Origin: an uncultured Ruminococcus sp.
GTDB lineage: Bacteria > Bacillota_A > Clostridia > Oscillospirales > Ruminococcaceae
DNA length: 7,441 nucleotides
Assembly: GCA_946629405.1 (NCBI GenBank)
Contig: CAMOXW010000133.1
Coordinates: 1 to 7,441 of the forward strand
Reading direction: 5' to 3'
This document shows positions 1 to 6,368 of this stretch, piece after piece (the stretch's first letter is position 1; every line of letters begins with the position of its first letter). A program made the translations under genes and the position numbers. The notes beneath the pieces are model-generated. The model did not search any database. It saw nothing but the letters and a program-made list of their open reading frames with translations, and had not been told where the DNA came from.

Positions 1-96
1 TCCAAGTGCCACCCGTTCTATACCGGCAAGCAGAAGCTCGTTGATACAGGCGGACGTGTAGACAGATTCAAGAAACGTTTCAATATGGACAAGTAA
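1..96 (+). CDS. rpmE: 50S ribosomal protein L31, C-terminal part (5' end outside window)
   Basis: The frame is open from base 1 and ends at TAA 94-96, giving the last 31 residues of bacterial ribosomal protein L31, a small component of the large subunit near the central protuberance. The fragment carries [12 protein letters not shown] followed by [12 protein letters not shown], the conserved C-terminal block of the family. Its cysteine is the second of a CxxC pair whose first cysteine would be the codon just before the window, so this is most likely the zinc-binding (C+) form; that part is inference because the N-terminal half is not visible. A strong terminator follows 7 nt after the stop, so rpmE ends its transcription unit here. 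Confidence 0.95.
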   Translation, partial: SKCHPFYTGKQKLVDTGGRVDRFKKRFNMDK

Positions 97-103
97 GTCA
101 TTC

Positions 104-126
104 AGCCGGTCTATGACCGGCTTTTT
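104..126 (+). terminator. Intrinsic terminator of rpmE
   Basis: A perfect 8-bp stem (AGCCGGTC 104-111, GACCGGCT 115-122) encloses a 3-nt TAT loop and runs straight into TTTTT (122-126). It begins 7 nt after the rpmE stop codon. This is a textbook Rho-independent terminator. It separates rpmE from the yigZ-family gene that starts 25 nt after the T-tract. Confidence 0.9.
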
Positions 127-129
127 GCG

Positions 130-135
130 TATAAT
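130..135 (+). promoter_or_regulatory. Candidate -10 element for the yigZ-family gene
   Basis: A perfect TATAAT lies 3 nt after the rpmE terminator T-tract and 15 nt before the ATG at 151. A start about 7 nt downstream would leave a leader of only about 9 nt. No TTGACA-like -35 box is at the usual 17-nt distance; that position falls inside the terminator hairpin. A second, overlapping AT-rich candidate is TATATT at 137-142. Because the preceding terminator is strong, the gene needs its own promoter, which supports one of these elements, but the assignment is inference. Confidence 0.45.
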
Positions 136-150
136 TTATATTTATCAGCT

Positions 151-777
151 ATGGATTATTTAACTGTTTCTGCTCCGGCGCAGGACTCCTTCATCGAGAA
201 GCGCTCGGAGTTCATCGGCTATATCGCCCCCGTTTCAACCAACGACGAGGCTGTGGAGTTCATAAACTCCATCAAGGCTCAGCATCGCAAGGCTAAGCAC
301 AATGTCTATGCTTATGTGCTGCGAAATGACAATATTTCCCGGTATTCTGACGACGGTGAGCCTCAGGGTACTGCCGGCGTACCAGTGCTCGACGTGCTCC
401 TCAAGCGCGGCCTCACGGACGTCTGCGTGGTCGTTACCAGATATTTCGGAGGGATCCTCCTCGGCGGCGGCGGTCTTGTCAGGGCTTATTCTCATGCGGC
501 TTCGCTCGCCTGCGACGCTGCCGTTATAAGGGATATGCGCCTCTGCCACAGGCTCAGGATCTCGACCGATTACGGCCTTTACGGGAAAATTGCATATCTT
601 CTGCCGAATTACAGCACTATCACGGTGAGCTCGGACTTCGGCAGTAAGGTCGTCCTCGAGATACTTGTCACTTCAGATAAGCTTTCAGCTCTGCAAAAGG
701 AACTCATAGAAGCCTCGAACGGTGCAGCGGCTATCGAGGACTGCGGTGAGCTGTACGGAGATTTTTCCGGTGCGTGA
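151..777 (+). CDS. yigZ: YigZ/IMPACT family protein (UPF0029 + DUF1949)
   Basis: This is a 208-residue cytoplasmic protein of the YigZ (E. coli) / YvyE (B. subtilis) / IMPACT family, close to the usual 205-215 residues. The N-terminal UPF0029 domain (about residues 1-125) shows FIEKRSEFIGYI (14-25), SDDGEPQGTAGVPVL (66-80) and the signature RYFGGILLGGGGLVRAY (97-113). The C-terminal part (about 133-190) fits the ferredoxin-like DUF1949 domain. Eukaryotic IMPACT modulates translational control through GCN1/GCN2; the bacterial role is not settled, though the fold is shared with EF-G domain IV and suggests RNA or ribosome binding. ATG 151 is the only possible start, since no in-frame start codon lies between it and the rpmE stop. 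There is no Shine-Dalgarno sequence before it. It may be read together with dgt downstream. Confidence 0.93.
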   Translation: MDYLTVSAPAQDSFIEKRSEFIGYIAPVSTNDEAVEFINSIKAQHRKAKHNVYAYVLRNDNISRYSDDGEPQGTAGVPVLDVLLKRGLTDVCVVVTRYFGGILLGGGGLVRAYSHAASLACDAAVIRDMRLCHRLRISTDYGLYGKIAYLLPNYSTITVSSDFGSKVVLEILVTSDKLSALQKELIEASNGAAAIEDCGELYGDFSGA

Positions 778-795
778 TATGCAGATTTTTTGAAG

Positions 796-811
796 GGAAA
801 TCCTCATTTCC
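796..811. repeat. Short inverted repeat upstream of dgt
   Basis: GGAAAT (796-801) and ATTTCC (806-811) form a perfect 6-bp inverted repeat around CCTC, in the 85-nt gap between yigZ and dgt. No T-tract follows directly, so it is a poor terminator. It lies just upstream of a TATAGT (822-827) that resembles a -10 box but has no recognisable -35. An operator or a chance palindrome are both possible; nothing else is seen in this gap apart from the dgt ribosome binding site. Confidence 0.25.
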
Positions 812-850
812 TGAGTATATGTATAGTAGAAGCAATTATTCTTTTTTGTC

Positions 851-857
851 AGGAGGG
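851..857 (+). promoter_or_regulatory. Ribosome binding site of dgt
   Basis: AGGAGGG is a full anti-16S match with 5 nt to the ATG at 863. It fixes the dgt start and contrasts with the yigZ gene upstream, which has none. Confidence 0.9.
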
Positions 858-862
858 ATATT

Positions 863-1858
863 ATGACAGTTCGCGAACAGATCGAGATCACCGAAAGCAC
901 CATACTCTGCGAGTCTGCCTGCAAAAGCGTTGACCCGGTGGGCACCCGCCGCGACAGACCTGAGGAAAAATGTCCCTACCGCACTGAATTCCAGCGCGAC
1001 CGTGACCGTATCCTCCACTGTAATTCCTTCCGCAGACTAAAGCGTAAAACTCAGGTGTTCCTGTCTCCCGTCGGCGACCACTACCGCACACGCCTCACTC
1101 ATACTCTCGAGGTCGCACAGATCGCCCGCACTATGGCGAGAGGGATGCGTATGAACGAGGACCTTACGGAAGCTATCGCCCTCGGCCACGATCTTGGCCA
1201 TTCGCCATTCGGCCACTGCGGCGAGAAGGTTCTGAATGAGATATGTCCACATGGCTTCAGACATTATTTGCAGAGCGTGAGAGCGGTCGAAAAGCTCGAA
1301 AAAAAGGGCGAAGGCCTCAACCTCACCCATGCGGTCCGCAACGGCATCGAGTGCCATACCAACATGGTCGCTGATACGAAGGAGGGCAATATCGTCCGCC
1401 TCGCCGACACGATTGCTTACATAAACCACGATATCGAAGACTCGATACGCGCAGGCATCCTCCGCAGCGATGAGCTTCCGCAGGACTGCGTTGACGTCCT
1501 CGGAGATACAAAGGCGAAGCGCATCACTACCCTTATCGCCTCGGTCATTGAACACGGACCCGGGAGCATCGACTTTGAGCCGCCTATCAGGAAGGCTCAC
1601 GATGACCTCAAAAAGTTCATGTTCGACCACGTTTACACCAACCCCGCCGCTAAGCAGGAGGAGGAAAAGGCTGTACTGCTCGTGAGAAAGCTGTATTCCT
1701 ATTTCATCGAGAATACTGCTAAGCTTCCGGACGAGTACCGCGCGATAATGTGCGAGACAGATGCCGACCGTGCCGTCTGCGACTATATTTCCGGCATGAG
1801 CGACGAATATGCGGTCGATCTGTATACCGAGCTGTTCGTCCCGAAATTCTGGAAATAA
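863..1858 (+). CDS. dgt: dGTP triphosphohydrolase-like HD-domain dNTPase
   Basis: This 331-residue cytoplasmic enzyme belongs to the HD phosphohydrolase dGTPase family, which cleaves deoxynucleoside triphosphates to the nucleoside and triphosphate and so tunes dNTP pools. The N-terminal block FQRDRDRILHCNSFRRLK (43-60) and KTQVF (62-66) are diagnostic. The HD metal site is visible as H80 in RTRLTHTLEV, H109-D110 in ALGHDLGHSPFGH, and D182 in RLADTIAY, followed by NHDIED (188-193). The length fits the shorter Gram-positive type (about 330-345), not the longer E. coli Dgt of about 500. Substrate range cannot be read from the sequence; many relatives act on several dNTPs. The ATG follows a strong ribosome binding site. 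It is the first gene of the dgt-dnaG-sigA cluster; its stop is 10 nt before the dnaG start. Confidence 0.95.
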   Translation: MTVREQIEITESTILCESACKSVDPVGTRRDRPEEKCPYRTEFQRDRDRILHCNSFRRLKRKTQVFLSPVGDHYRTRLTHTLEVAQIARTMARGMRMNEDLTEAIALGHDLGHSPFGHCGEKVLNEICPHGFRHYLQSVRAVEKLEKKGEGLNLTHAVRNGIECHTNMVADTKEGNIVRLADTIAYINHDIEDSIRAGILRSDELPQDCVDVLGDTKAKRITTLIASVIEHGPGSIDFEPPIRKAHDDLKKFMFDHVYTNPAAKQEEEKAVLLVRKLYSYFIENTAKLPDEYRAIMCETDADRAVCDYISGMSDEYAVDLYTELFVPKFWK

Positions 1859-1868
1859 TGGTGATGCT

Positions 1869-3611
1869 ATGCCGCATAACGATGAATTCCTCTACCGGCT
1901 CAGAGGCGCAAATCCCATAGATTCAGTCATGGGCAGCTATGTCCAGCTTGTAAGGCGCGGCAGGAACTATGTCTGCTCCTGCCCGTTCCACTCCGAAAAA
2001 ACTCCCTCCTGCACCATTTTCACCGATACGCAGAGCTTTTACTGCTTCGGCTGCGGTGCGGGCGGGGATGTCATAACATTTATAATGAAGATCGAGAACC
2101 TCGACTTCACTGAGGCTGTGAAGCTGCTTGCTCAGCGCTCCGGACTGGAAGTCCCGGAGAAAAGCTCAGGCGACTCCCGCCTTGCTCAGCGGAAAACGCG
2201 GATATACGAGATGAACCGTCTTGCCGCTAATTATTTCTACAAAAACCTCGTCCAGGGACCGGACAAGTCCGGACTGAAATACTTCTATGACCGAAAGCTC
2301 ACTCCCGCAACGATCAGAAAATACGGGCTCGGCTATTCCTCCGGTTCATGGAGCGAGCTGAGCGATTTCCTGCGCGCGAAGGGCTATTCTGACGATGAGA
2401 TCATTGATGCATGGCTCGGTGGACGTTCACAGAAAACCGGCAGAAGCTATGATATGTTCCGAGGAAGGGTCATGTTCCCGATAGTTGACCTGCGCGGGAA
2501 TATTATCGGCTTCGGCGGCAGAGTTCTTGATAATTCGCAGCCGAAATATCTAAATACCGGCAAAACTCCGGTGTTTGACAAGGGCTCGAACCTGTTCTCA
2601 ATGAACTTCGCCAGGAACGCCGAGACCAAGCGCATTATCCTCTGCGAAGGCTATATGGACGTCATTGCGGTCAACCAGGCAGGCTTTGAGAACGTCGTAG
2701 CTACGCTCGGAACAGCAATTACCCCGGATCAGGCGCGGCTTATCAGTCATTACGCCGAGGAGGTAATAATTGCCTACGACAGCGACGGCGCTGGTCAGAA
2801 AGCTACCCAGAAGGCTATAAACCACTTCTCGGATGTCGGGCTCCGTACTAAGGTCATCCGCATGGAGGGCGCCAAGGACCCTGACGAGTACATAAAAAAA
2901 TTCGGCGCGGAACGCTTCCGGCTGCTGCTGGACGGCTCCTTCGACGCCACCGATTTCATGCTCGACAAGTGCGAGAATGACCTCGACCTCAGCACCGAGA
3001 TCGGAAGGGTAGAGCTTCTCAACCGCGCATCAAAGGTGCTCGCGGGGATCGAGGCTCCCCTCGAACGTGAGGTGTATATTTCCCGCACGGCAAGAAAATG
3101 TGATATACCGGTGCAGGTGCTTAAAGCCCACATTGACGATATATTGCAAAAAAATGCCCGTTCCGAGAAGAAGCGCGAGTGGCGGAGCATCCAGTCAGCC
3201 GCCTATCAGCGCGATGACATCAATCCAGAGGCGGTCAGGTTCCGCAGGGAGGCAAAGGCTGAGGAGAATATAATCAGCTACCTCGTCCGCAACCCTGAGG
3301 ATTCGGAGGAAATAGGCGCCTTCGCCCCGCCTGAAATATTCATTACACCCTTCAACAAAAGGGTCTACACGGCATTGCTCGCAGCTATGAAGGAAAACGA
3401 AAATTTCACCGTTTCTATGCTTTCGGATGAATTTACTGTGGCTGAAACGGGAAGAATAACCGGAATGACTGCTAAGACACGCGAGCATCCCGTCACCCGC
3501 GCAGTCTTTGAGGACTGTACCGCGGTGCTTAAAAGTTTTACAGCAAAAGGTTCGGAAGAAATGTCCGATGACGATCTCAAAAAACTCTTTGATTCAAAGA
3601 AAAATAAATAG
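1869..3611 (+). CDS. dnaG: DNA primase DnaG
   Basis: This is a 580-residue DNA primase, which makes the RNA primers for lagging-strand synthesis and is recruited by the replicative helicase. Domains in order: CHC2 zinc finger with C38-H41 and C59-C62 (CPFH...[10 protein letters not shown]); the N-terminal catalytic subdomain with [10 protein letters not shown] (198-207), GFGGR (214-218) and PKYLN (225-229); the TOPRIM metal site with EGYMDV (E260), YDSDGAG (D304, D306) and KDPDEY (336-341); and a C-terminal helicase-interaction region (about 460-575). The length is typical (580-610). I start it at ATG 1869 because [20 protein letters not shown] aligns with the family N-terminus. The in-frame ATG at 1809 would add 20 unrelated residues and overlap dgt by 50 nt. 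The ribosome binding site is weak and close (GGTGAT 1860-1865), so translation is probably coupled to dgt, which ends 10 nt upstream. Confidence 0.96.
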   Translation: MPHNDEFLYRLRGANPIDSVMGSYVQLVRRGRNYVCSCPFHSEKTPSCTIFTDTQSFYCFGCGAGGDVITFIMKIENLDFTEAVKLLAQRSGLEVPEKSSGDSRLAQRKTRIYEMNRLAANYFYKNLVQGPDKSGLKYFYDRKLTPATIRKYGLGYSSGSWSELSDFLRAKGYSDDEIIDAWLGGRSQKTGRSYDMFRGRVMFPIVDLRGNIIGFGGRVLDNSQPKYLNTGKTPVFDKGSNLFSMNFARNAETKRIILCEGYMDVIAVNQAGFENVVATLGTAITPDQARLISHYAEEVIIAYDSDGAGQKATQKAINHFSDVGLRTKVIRMEGAKDPDEYIKKFGAERFRLLLDGSFDATDFMLDKCENDLDLSTEIGRVELLNRASKVLAGIEAPLEREVYISRTARKCDIPVQVLKAHIDDILQKNARSEKKREWRSIQSAAYQRDDINPEAVRFRREAKAEENIISYLVRNPEDSEEIGAFAPPEIFITPFNKRVYTALLAAMKENENFTVSMLSDEFTVAETGRITGMTAKTREHPVTRAVFEDCTAVLKSFTAKGSEEMSDDDLKKLFDSKKNK

Positions 3612-3615
3612 GAGG
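3610..3615 (+). promoter_or_regulatory. Ribosome binding site of sigA, overlapping the dnaG stop codon
   Basis: AGGAGG begins inside the dnaG TAG stop (3609-3611) and lies 7 nt before the ATG at 3623. The ribosome ending dnaG sits on the next gene's binding site, an arrangement that favours coupled expression from a shared mRNA. Confidence 0.9.
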
Positions 3616-3622
3616 AAGTAGC

Positions 3623-4705
3623 ATGGAAAACAGAAAAAATACGATCGACGCCCTTATGGAACAGGGTAAGGCAAACGGAAAGCTCACTACAAAGGAGATC
3701 ACCGATGCCCTCGAACAGCTCGATTTTGATGTGGATCAGATCAATACCTTCTATGACGACTGCGAAAATCTCAACATCGAGATCGTGGAGGATATGAACG
3801 TTGATGCTGACCTGAAGATAGGCATGGACTCAAACCTCACAGATGACCTCGAAATGGCACTCTCTACAGAGGGTATCGCTATCGACGACCCTGTAAAGAT
3901 ATACCTCAAGGAGATCGGCAGAGTTCCGCTCCTTACCACTGAGGAGGAGATAGAGCTTGCCCAGAGAATGGCTAAGGGCGATCCTTACGCCAAGAAGCGC
4001 CTCTCCGAAGCTAACCTCCGTCTTGTTGTTTCTATCGCCAAGAAGTATGTCGGAAGGGGAATGCAGTTCCTCGACCTCATCCAGGAGGGCAACCTCGGCC
4101 TTATAAAGGCGGTCGAGAAGTTCGATTATACCAAGGGCTTTAAGTTCTCCACCTACGCTACATGGTGGATAAGACAGGCTATAACCCGTGCTATCGCAGA
4201 TCAGGCAAGAACTATCCGCATCCCAGTGCATATGGTCGAGACTATCACAAAGGTCAAGAAGGTCTCCAGCCAGCTTCTCCATGAGAACGGCCATGACCCG
4301 AGCCCCGAGGAGATCGCTGAGAAGCTCGGTATGCCGGAGGATAAGGTGCGCGAGATCATGCGCGTGGCTCAGGATCCCGTTTCCCTTGAGACCCCTATCG
4401 GCGAGGAGGAGGACAGCCACCTTGGTGACTTTATTCCGGACGATGACGCTCCTGCGCCTGCCGAGGCTGCTTCACATACTCTCCTGAAGGAGCAGCTCAA
4501 CGAGGTGCTTTCGACGCTTACAGAGCGGGAGGCAAAGGTGCTGAAGCTGCGTTTCGGCCTTGAGGACGGCAAGTCCCGCACACTCGAGGAGGTAGGTCAG
4601 CGCTTTGACGTTACCCGTGAGCGCATCCGACAGATAGAGGCTAAGGCTCTCAGAAAGCTTCGTCATCCCAGCAGGAGCAAAAAGGTCAAGGATTTTCTCG
4701 ATTAA
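3623..4705 (+). CDS. sigA: Primary (housekeeping) RNA polymerase sigma factor SigA/RpoD
   Basis: This 360-residue group 1 sigma-70 factor directs RNA polymerase to housekeeping promoters with TTGACA/TATAAT-type elements. An acidic N-terminal region 1.1-like segment (about 1-85) precedes region 1.2 ([16 protein letters not shown], 89-104). Region 2 includes core-binding and melting motifs: [12 protein letters not shown] (131-142), [20 protein letters not shown] (149-168) and [17 protein letters not shown] (175-191), the last recognising and opening the -10 box. Region 3 spans about 199-275. Region 4 ends in the helix-turn-helix [20 protein letters not shown] (321-340), which reads the -35 box. 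The compact length matches B. subtilis SigA (about 371) rather than E. coli RpoD (613), which has a large insertion. It is the last gene of the dgt-dnaG-sigA cluster, 11 nt after dnaG, and a terminator hairpin starts 7 nt after its stop. Confidence 0.98.
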   Translation: MENRKNTIDALMEQGKANGKLTTKEITDALEQLDFDVDQINTFYDDCENLNIEIVEDMNVDADLKIGMDSNLTDDLEMALSTEGIAIDDPVKIYLKEIGRVPLLTTEEEIELAQRMAKGDPYAKKRLSEANLRLVVSIAKKYVGRGMQFLDLIQEGNLGLIKAVEKFDYTKGFKFSTYATWWIRQAITRAIADQARTIRIPVHMVETITKVKKVSSQLLHENGHDPSPEEIAEKLGMPEDKVREIMRVAQDPVSLETPIGEEEDSHLGDFIPDDDAPAPAEAASHTLLKEQLNEVLSTLTEREAKVLKLRFGLEDGKSRTLEEVGQRFDVTRERIRQIEAKALRKLRHPSRSKKVKDFLD

Positions 4706-4706
4706 C

Positions 4707-4747
4707 AAAAACAGCCATAAGGAGCATTCCTTATGGCTGAAATTTTT
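4707..4747. terminator. Bidirectional terminator shared by sigA (+) and the ABC operon (-)
   Basis: A perfect 12-bp stem (4712-4723 with 4728-4739) closes a GCAT loop in the 53-nt gap between two convergent genes. On the minus strand the stem runs directly into TTTTT (complement of 4711-4707), an ideal terminator 19 nt after the permease stop. On the plus strand it is followed by AAA and then TTTTT (4743-4747), a slightly delayed T-tract 7 nt after sigA. The flanking A5 and T5 runs could extend pairing. One element therefore probably ends both transcripts, better for the minus strand. Confidence 0.88.
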
Positions 4748-4758
4748 ATCCTGTCCTA

Positions 4759-5514
4759 TTATTGCAGGTTGAGCTTATTCTTGACTATATTGTGAACGAC
4801 CAGGAATTCTATCACTGCAACTATCAGGTAATATGTACCCATTCCGAAGAAGATGCCGATGGTTGAGGAGCCGTCCAATGCCTCCGAAAGAGCGGAAACT
4901 ATGAGGATGTTGAGGATGAAAAGTCCAAAACCGATACCGAAGCTCTTGGCCTTTGAACCGCCGATCATAGAGGATATCGACGAGAGCATATAGCAGTAGA
5001 GGATGAATGCAAGATAGAGCGCTGCGGAGAAGAAAAAGAATGCGAATACGATGTCGAAGTGGTCAGAGAAAAGCTCGCCGACACCGTCAACGATCGCCTT
5101 CATTGCCTTGTTTGAGCCTTCAAAGCCGATAACGAGGATATTTACGGAAAGGAGTATCGCAATGTAGCTGAGAACATAATTCGTAGCGCCTGCGATGATC
5201 TTTGCAACGATGAGGCTTGTTGTGGTAACGGGGAGAGTGTTGGAGAGGTAGCCCTCAGGACCGAACATACTCTTTTTGAAGCGCCGCGTATTGTTGGTTA
5301 TCGTCATAAGTCCGATGATGAAGAACGAGACATACCACATGACCGCAAAGATCACGAATATTGTGGTGAAAGATGAGCTTACATCGCCGTGTTCATCGAC
5401 TGCAATGTGCAGGAGTATCTTGAAGACGAGAGTTATAGCGAAGAATACGGCGTAAATAAATGTGAACGTCTTGATTATGTATTTGTATTCGTGTTTGAGC
5501 AATGTCAGAAGCAT
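4759..5514 (-). CDS. ABC transporter permease, six-helix ABC-2 type, substrate unknown
   Basis: This is a 251-residue integral membrane protein and the partner of the ATPase encoded just upstream. The N-terminus MLLTLLKHEYKYIIKTF is a cytoplasmic leader common in Clostridia permeases of this kind. Six hydrophobic segments follow at about 17-37, 50-72, 103-130, 153-183, 189-209 and 217-241. A loop with GPEGYLSNTLPVTTTS (85-100) after the second segment resembles the conserved EGYLxxTLPV motif of the family. I place the start at 5514, not at the in-frame ATG at 5559: GGGAGGTG sits 8 nt before 5514, and the overlap with the ATPase falls from 55 to 10 nt. Relatives move or sense antimicrobial or cell-envelope compounds in some species, but no substrate can be inferred here. 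A bidirectional terminator lies 19 nt after its stop. Confidence 0.88.
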   Translation of the reverse strand: MLLTLLKHEYKYIIKTFTFIYAVFFAITLVFKILLHIAVDEHGDVSSSFTTIFVIFAVMWYVSFFIIGLMTITNNTRRFKKSMFGPEGYLSNTLPVTTTSLIVAKIIAGATNYVLSYIAILLSVNILVIGFEGSNKAMKAIVDGVGELFSDHFDIVFAFFFFSAALYLAFILYCYMLSSISSMIGGSKAKSFGIGFGLFILNILIVSALSEALDGSSTIGIFFGMGTYYLIVAVIEFLVVHNIVKNKLNLQ

Positions 5515-6209
5515 CCCTTGAACACCTCCCTGAAAATATCGTTTATTGACCTGTCCCATGCTTTCCTTAGACCGGCTGTATCGCCGCAGAGTGCGATGTT
5601 TCCGTATTTTATCATGATGACCTCGTCGAGCACCTGCTCGATATCGTTGATGAGGTGAGTGGAGATAATAACGGAGGACTGCGGATTATGGGCTCTGATG
5701 ATAGTATCGAGGATGTAATCTCTTGCAACAGGGTCAACACCTGCGATAGGCTCATCGAGAAGATAGAGCGAAGCATAGCGGCTCATTACAAGGATGAGCT
5801 GCACCTTTTCCTTAGTACCCTTTGAGAGCGTTTTCATGGGGGCATTCGGGTCTATCCTCAGGTTATTGAGAAGCATCTCAGCGAGAGGACGGCGGAAATC
5901 CGTGTAGAAATCGCCGAAGTAGTCGAGCATTTCCCTGACCTTCATCCACTCCGGAAAATAGGTACGGTCGGGGAGATAGGCAACGAGGGACTTTGACATA
6001 GGACCGACCGGATAGCCGCAGATAGCGATATTGCCGGCGGTAGGCGTGAGAAGTCCGCAGAGAAGCTTGATAAGGGTGGTCTTACCGCTTCCGTTCGGAC
6101 CGAGCAGACCGATGACCTTGCCGCTCGGGATCGTCAGATTGACGTTATTGAGAGCGACCTGAGAGCCATAGATCTTGGTTACGTTGTACAGGTTTACGAG
6201 ATCTGGCAT
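5505..6209 (-). CDS. ABC transporter ATP-binding protein
   Basis: This 234-residue cytoplasmic ATPase powers the adjacent permease. Motifs in order: Walker A GPNGSGKT (37-44); a Q-loop region AYLPDRTYFPEW (77-88) with Asp where Gln is usual; an unusual signature LSKGTKEK (128-135) replacing LSGGQ; Walker B LYLLDEP (148-154, catalytic E153), a D-loop AGVDP; and the switch histidine H185 in ISTHL. The variant signature and Q-loop look typical of a Gram-positive exporter subfamily rather than a sign of decay, though I judge this from memory. ATG 6209 is preceded by an in-frame stop with no ATG, GTG or TTG between, so no earlier start exists; there is no clear Shine-Dalgarno next to it. The last 10 nt overlap the permease start. 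It is first in its operon, behind a good promoter. Confidence 0.94.
   Translation of the reverse strand: MPDLVNLYNVTKIYGSQVALNNVNLTIPSGKVIGLLGPNGSGKTTLIKLLCGLLTPTAGNIAICGYPVGPMSKSLVAYLPDRTYFPEWMKVREMLDYFGDFYTDFRRPLAEMLLNNLRIDPNAPMKTLSKGTKEKVQLILVMSRYASLYLLDEPIAGVDPVARDYILDTIIRAHNPQSSVIISTHLINDIEQVLDEVIMIKYGNIALCGDTAGLRKAWDRSINDIFREVFKGCF
5523..5530 (-). promoter_or_regulatory. Ribosome binding site deciding the permease start
   Basis: On the minus strand GGGAGGTG lies 8 nt before the ATG at 5514-5512, inside the 3' end of the ATPase gene. This supports 5514 over 5559 as the permease start and implies coupled translation of the pair. Confidence 0.82.
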
Positions 6210-6253
6210 AGTTTTTTCTGAGCCGAAAATGACTCCATCCTTTCAAAAAATTT

Positions 6254-6270
6254 GTGCATCTTAATTGCAC
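6254..6270. promoter_or_regulatory. Palindrome at the predicted ABC operon transcription start (candidate operator)
   Basis: GTGCA (6254-6258) and TGCAC (6266-6270) form a 5-bp inverted repeat with a 7-nt spacer, just downstream of the -10 box of the ABC promoter and covering the expected start at about 6271. Weaker outer arms, TTTG before and ACAAA (6274-6278) after, are present but offset by 3 nt. The position suits a repressor site. Similar ABC operons in Gram-positives are often run by GntR-type (YtrA-like) regulators, but none is encoded in this window. A 5-bp arm can also arise by chance. Confidence 0.35.
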
Positions 6271-6277
6271 CATACAA

Positions 6278-6306
6278 ATGATATCACAATGTTGGTTTTT
6301 TGTCAA
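6278..6306 (-). promoter_or_regulatory. Sigma-A promoter of the ABC operon
   Basis: On the minus strand a perfect -35 box TTGACA (6306-6301) and a -10 box TATCAT (6283-6278, five of six matches) are separated by exactly 17 nt. Transcription should start near 6271, giving a leader of about 62 nt before the ATPase ATG. This is the best promoter in the window and is of the type the sigA product recognises. Confidence 0.82.
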
Positions 6307-6337
6307 TAGTAAAAACCGAAAATCCTTCATAAATCAC

Positions 6338-6362
6338 AAGGGACGGAAATGATCCGTCCCTT
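6338..6362 (-). terminator. Hairpin after ychF, probable terminator with poor U-tract
   Basis: A perfect 10-bp GC-rich stem (AAGGGACGGA 6338-6347, TCCGTCCCTT 6353-6362) encloses a 5-nt loop, beginning 6 nt after the ychF stop codon. In the ychF direction the stem ends in CCCTT and continues GTGATTT, so the U-tract is weak. It is best read as the ychF terminator, possibly leaky, with some read-through into the ABC operon whose promoter begins 31 nt further on. Confidence 0.65.
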
Positions 6363-6368
6363 TCGCTG

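Noticed and set aside
1037..1630. 197-codon open frame on the minus strand inside dgt
   Set aside because: It is antisense to the catalytic core of dgt, has no recognisable domain, and is best explained as a codon-bias shadow.
1809..1868. In-frame upstream ATG that would extend dnaG by 20 residues
   Set aside because: The extra residues do not resemble the primase N-terminus, the extension overlaps dgt by 50 nt, and conserved primase sequence starts with the ATG at 1869.
3507..3540. TTGAGG with a TAAAAG about 16 nt downstream near the end of dnaG, as an internal sigA promoter
   Set aside because: The -10 match is poor and such pairs are common by chance. Internal sigA promoters are known in other bacteria, but this one is not convincing.
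3830..4420. 196-codon open frame on the minus strand inside sigA
   Set aside because: It is antisense to the conserved sigma regions 2 and 3 and has no family resemblance; a shadow frame.
5515..5559. Longer permease start at 5559
   Set aside because: The added 15 residues would lie within the ATPase gene. A good ribosome binding site and a family-like N-terminus support 5514, although an AAGGAAAG stretch before 5559 keeps a small doubt.
6145..6330. 61-codon minus-strand frame spanning the ABC promoter and ATPase start
   Set aside because: It would have to start upstream of the promoter that should transcribe it, and its sequence is low-complexity and basic with no family match.
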